Source: Leptospira sp.
GTDB lineage: Bacteria > Spirochaetota > Leptospiria > Leptospirales > Leptospiraceae
NCBI GenBank assembly: GCA_027533185.1
Contig: JAPZTS010000022.1
Location: 1-36,423, forward strand
Reading direction: 5' to 3'
Length of the DNA: 36,423 bases
Shown here piece after piece: positions 34,655-36,423 of this stretch. The position numbers and the translations under genes are program-made. The notes under the pieces are model-generated. The model searched no databases and was not told the origin of the DNA. It saw only the letters and a program-made list of their open reading frames with translations. Each line of letters begins with the position of its first letter. The stretch's first letter is position 1.

Positions 34655-36235
34655 CTACCTAAATATTTCTCGAAATCGAAACAACTCTGTTAGTCTATAA
34701 CCTTTATATTGACCGATCAGTATTTGAAAGGCTACAATTATCAAAAGTAACTCAGGATGTGTAAAAAATAAAATTTGTAAAGATCCAAAGAAAAATAACA
34801 TATAACTTATAAGAGCGATAAACAAAGTTCCACCTAACGTAATAAAGGTATTCAAAATTCCTTCTTCAATAATCATAATCGAAAATCGCTCAACAAAAAT
34901 GGTGGTAATAACGATGGGAAAGAGAGTAACACTTAAACTTCCTAACAGACCAAAAGACTCGTTCAAAATCGAAAAAATTATAAGCGTCAACACTGTGATT
35001 GTTAGCAGAATGGAAAGCCGAGGAACGGCTAGTAGATAAAATCTATCTAGGGCATACCTTTCAAAAAAACCCAAAGCAATCATAAATAGAAAAAAGGAAA
35101 TACCAAAGATTAAATTGGTCTCATAAAAAAACATGGAAAGTAAAATAGGTGTAAAGATTCCGAAGGTAGGTATTCCTAGTAAGTTTCTGGCGATCGAAAG
35201 CACCAAAGCCCCAATTGGAATCAAAATGATGATTCTGAATAAATTTTGCAATGGAGTTGGAAGGCTATACAATGAATAGTACTGTAAAAAATTATTTTTT
35301 GATGTAACTTCCTCACTATATTCTTTAAAATTATAACGATTTACATTCGCATTGGTGATATATGCAGTATATTTGAAAATAGGTGATTCCTGTCCGAGAT
35401 TTCGATGGTCTTCCAATGATTTCCAAATAGGCAAAAAATCTTTTTCTTTTGTTAAAAATCGATTCCGGTAAGTAGACACAAAATGCCATTTACCATCCAA
35501 AAAAATCTCATTCCAGTAAGTAAATTTGAATTTATTTTCCTTAGATTTTTCAGAGGCTCGCTTCAGGTCAAAACCAAGAACAGTTCTTACGGGAATGTCA
35601 CGTAAGCGACAGAGAAGCGAAAACAATAAAGCTTTATTAAAAGAGCTACCAGAATTTAGAAGTATAGACTCTTCGAGTCTCATTTCTTTGGCTGTATTTG
35701 CGACTTCCTCAGCAATATAATAAAAAATTTGCCTAGATGCATTCACCTTATCCTTATCATACGGATGAACGGACTCTAAAATCTTTTTACCAGCTTGGAT
35801 TTCAGTATTTGAAAAAGATTTTAATTCAATATATACTCTTCTTTTCGGTGAAACCACTTGATTTGTATCTGACTTAGGTGACTCATTATCGTATGGAAAT
35901 AATTGAAGTTTTGCATAGTATCCTATAGGGCCTTGCCATTCATCTCCTTCCCAATGCGCAAGATGTCCGATGTTTTTCTTTTTCAGTTCGAAATCCATAC
36001 CAGAAGTTTGAATATCGTATTTCAAAATTTTTACCTGACTATTTTGTTTTGGAAAAGGAAAGTTTATCTCTGAAAATGCGACATTTTCTTTAGGAACAAT
36101 CGAAATTTGGATATTGTAAGTATCTTCAACAGAAACAGGCAATAGAGACAGGTTTGCAATATTTAACTTATATAATATTGAAATACAAGGAATTATAATT
36201 AAAGTGAAGAAAAATACCCAGCTCTTTCGATCCAC
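34655..36235 (-). CDS. Inactive transglutaminase fused to seven membrane helices (UUP1 family)
   Basis: After an N-terminal membrane anchor (residues 5-22) comes a soluble extracytoplasmic region with a transglutaminase-like fold. The helix NSGSSFNKALLFSLLCRLRD (about 194-213) has Ser where the catalytic Cys should be. The partner strand FTYWNEIFLDGKWHFVST (about 238-255) lacks the catalytic His. The C-terminal 200 residues form about seven membrane helices, starting near FRIIILIPIGALVLSI. Proteins of this kind are encoded with a RimK-like ligase and a zinc/aspartyl-type protease, as here, and may bind a peptide substrate at the membrane. The GTG start follows the protease stop with no gap. 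Confidence 0.92.
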   Translation of the reverse strand: MDRKSWVFFFTLIIIPCISILYKLNIANLSLLPVSVEDTYNIQISIVPKENVAFSEINFPFPKQNSQVKILKYDIQTSGMDFELKKKNIGHLAHWEGDEWQGPIGYYAKLQLFPYDNESPKSDTNQVVSPKRRVYIELKSFSNTEIQAGKKILESVHPYDKDKVNASRQIFYYIAEEVANTAKEMRLEESILLNSGSSFNKALLFSLLCRLRDIPVRTVLGFDLKRASEKSKENKFKFTYWNEIFLDGKWHFVSTYRNRFLTKEKDFLPIWKSLEDHRNLGQESPIFKYTAYITNANVNRYNFKEYSEEVTSKNNFLQYYSLYSLPTPLQNLFRIIILIPIGALVLSIARNLLGIPTFGIFTPILLSMFFYETNLIFGISFFLFMIALGFFERYALDRFYLLAVPRLSILLTITVLTLIIFSILNESFGLLGSLSVTLFPIVITTIFVERFSIMIIEEGILNTFITLGGTLFIALISYMLFFFGSLQILFFTHPELLLIIVAFQILIGQYKGYRLTELFRFREIFR

Positions 36236-36423
36236 TTAATCACCTAACGCATGAGAGAGAGACACATCAACTAAAAACTTACCCATTAAAAAGTTTCTGC
36301 CTACTAAAAATGGATAAGTAAGATTCGAACGGTCATTTAAAGTAATTTTGACTTCTTCTTGAACTTTTCCCAGTTTTAAAACTTCTTTTATTATAACTCG
36401 ATTCTCGTATTGCCCGCTTGTAC
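36236..36423 (-). CDS. RimK/LysX-type ATP-dependent zinc protease, C-terminal part only
   Basis: Reading from the window edge, 61 residues end in a TAA at 36238-36236, directly before the GTG of the next gene. The segment has the family's conserved ending: ENRVIIKEVLKLG, then ITLNDRSNLTYPFLVGRNFL and GKFLVDVS. This matches the retropepsin-like putative zinc protease family found beside alpha-L-glutamate-ligase-like genes. The 5' part with the aspartyl D-T-G-A region is outside the window. It is the first of at least three coupled genes. Confidence 0.85.
   Translation of the reverse strand, partial: TSGQYENRVIIKEVLKLGKVQEEVKITLNDRSNLTYPFLVGRNFLMGKFLVDVSLSHALGD

Overview
The window looks like a chromosomal segment of a Leptospira-like spirochete, probably from the saprophytic side of the genus. 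The base composition is AT-rich, around 39-40% GC by eye. There are many small lipoproteins with loose lipoboxes, TTG and GTG starts are common, and genes are packed with overlapping starts and stops. The proteins read like Leptospira proteins: heme oxygenase, exosortase K with an MSEP-CTERM partner, LpxD, and a T4-like topoisomerase pair. The genus call is an inference from recalled family resemblance, not from a database search.

Layout. Positions 1-1037 (minus) hold a truncated membrane protein and a small exported protein. Positions 1154-4653 (minus) hold a two-subunit type II DNA topoisomerase whose short A subunit and TOPRIM region resemble phage T4 gp52/gp39. Positions 4734-13588 (plus) hold a lipoprotein, gltX, an RsbW-like kinase, a GT4 glycosyltransferase, polA and a GT-C-like membrane protein. 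Positions 13757-15600 hold an OlsB-like N-acyltransferase overlapping a PiT-like membrane protein. A 19-bp tandem repeat (15605-15748) and a promoter with a Fur-like box follow, then heme oxygenase, an MFS transporter and a BamE-like lipoprotein up to 18174.

Positions 18218-18970 (minus) encode a lipoprotein. Positions 19032-22544 (plus) are an overlapping trio: a WYL regulator, a DUF2779 nuclease-like protein and an alpha/beta hydrolase. Then come a secreted protein with a strong terminator and, convergently, a UMF1/Atg22-like transporter with a 71-residue protein. Positions 25134-26774 hold a BFD-like 2Fe-2S protein, a RibD-C reductase and a YgiD-type dioxygenase. A DoxX gene follows, behind a twin palindromic operator.

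Positions 27448-31819 are a contiguous lpxD, exosortase K and MSEP-CTERM operon, a dedicated protein-sorting module. Positions 31816-33080 (minus) hold a small hypothetical gene and mazG. A DUF6580 membrane protein (33164-33694) lies behind a C9 tract. Positions 33675-36423 (minus) are an operon of RimK/LysX-type zinc protease (partial), inactive-transglutaminase/7TM protein and alpha-L-glutamate-ligase-like ATP-grasp enzyme, a predicted peptide-ligation system of unknown substrate.

I see no rRNA, tRNA, CRISPR array, insertion sequence or prophage. No stretch over 300 bases lacks a gene.
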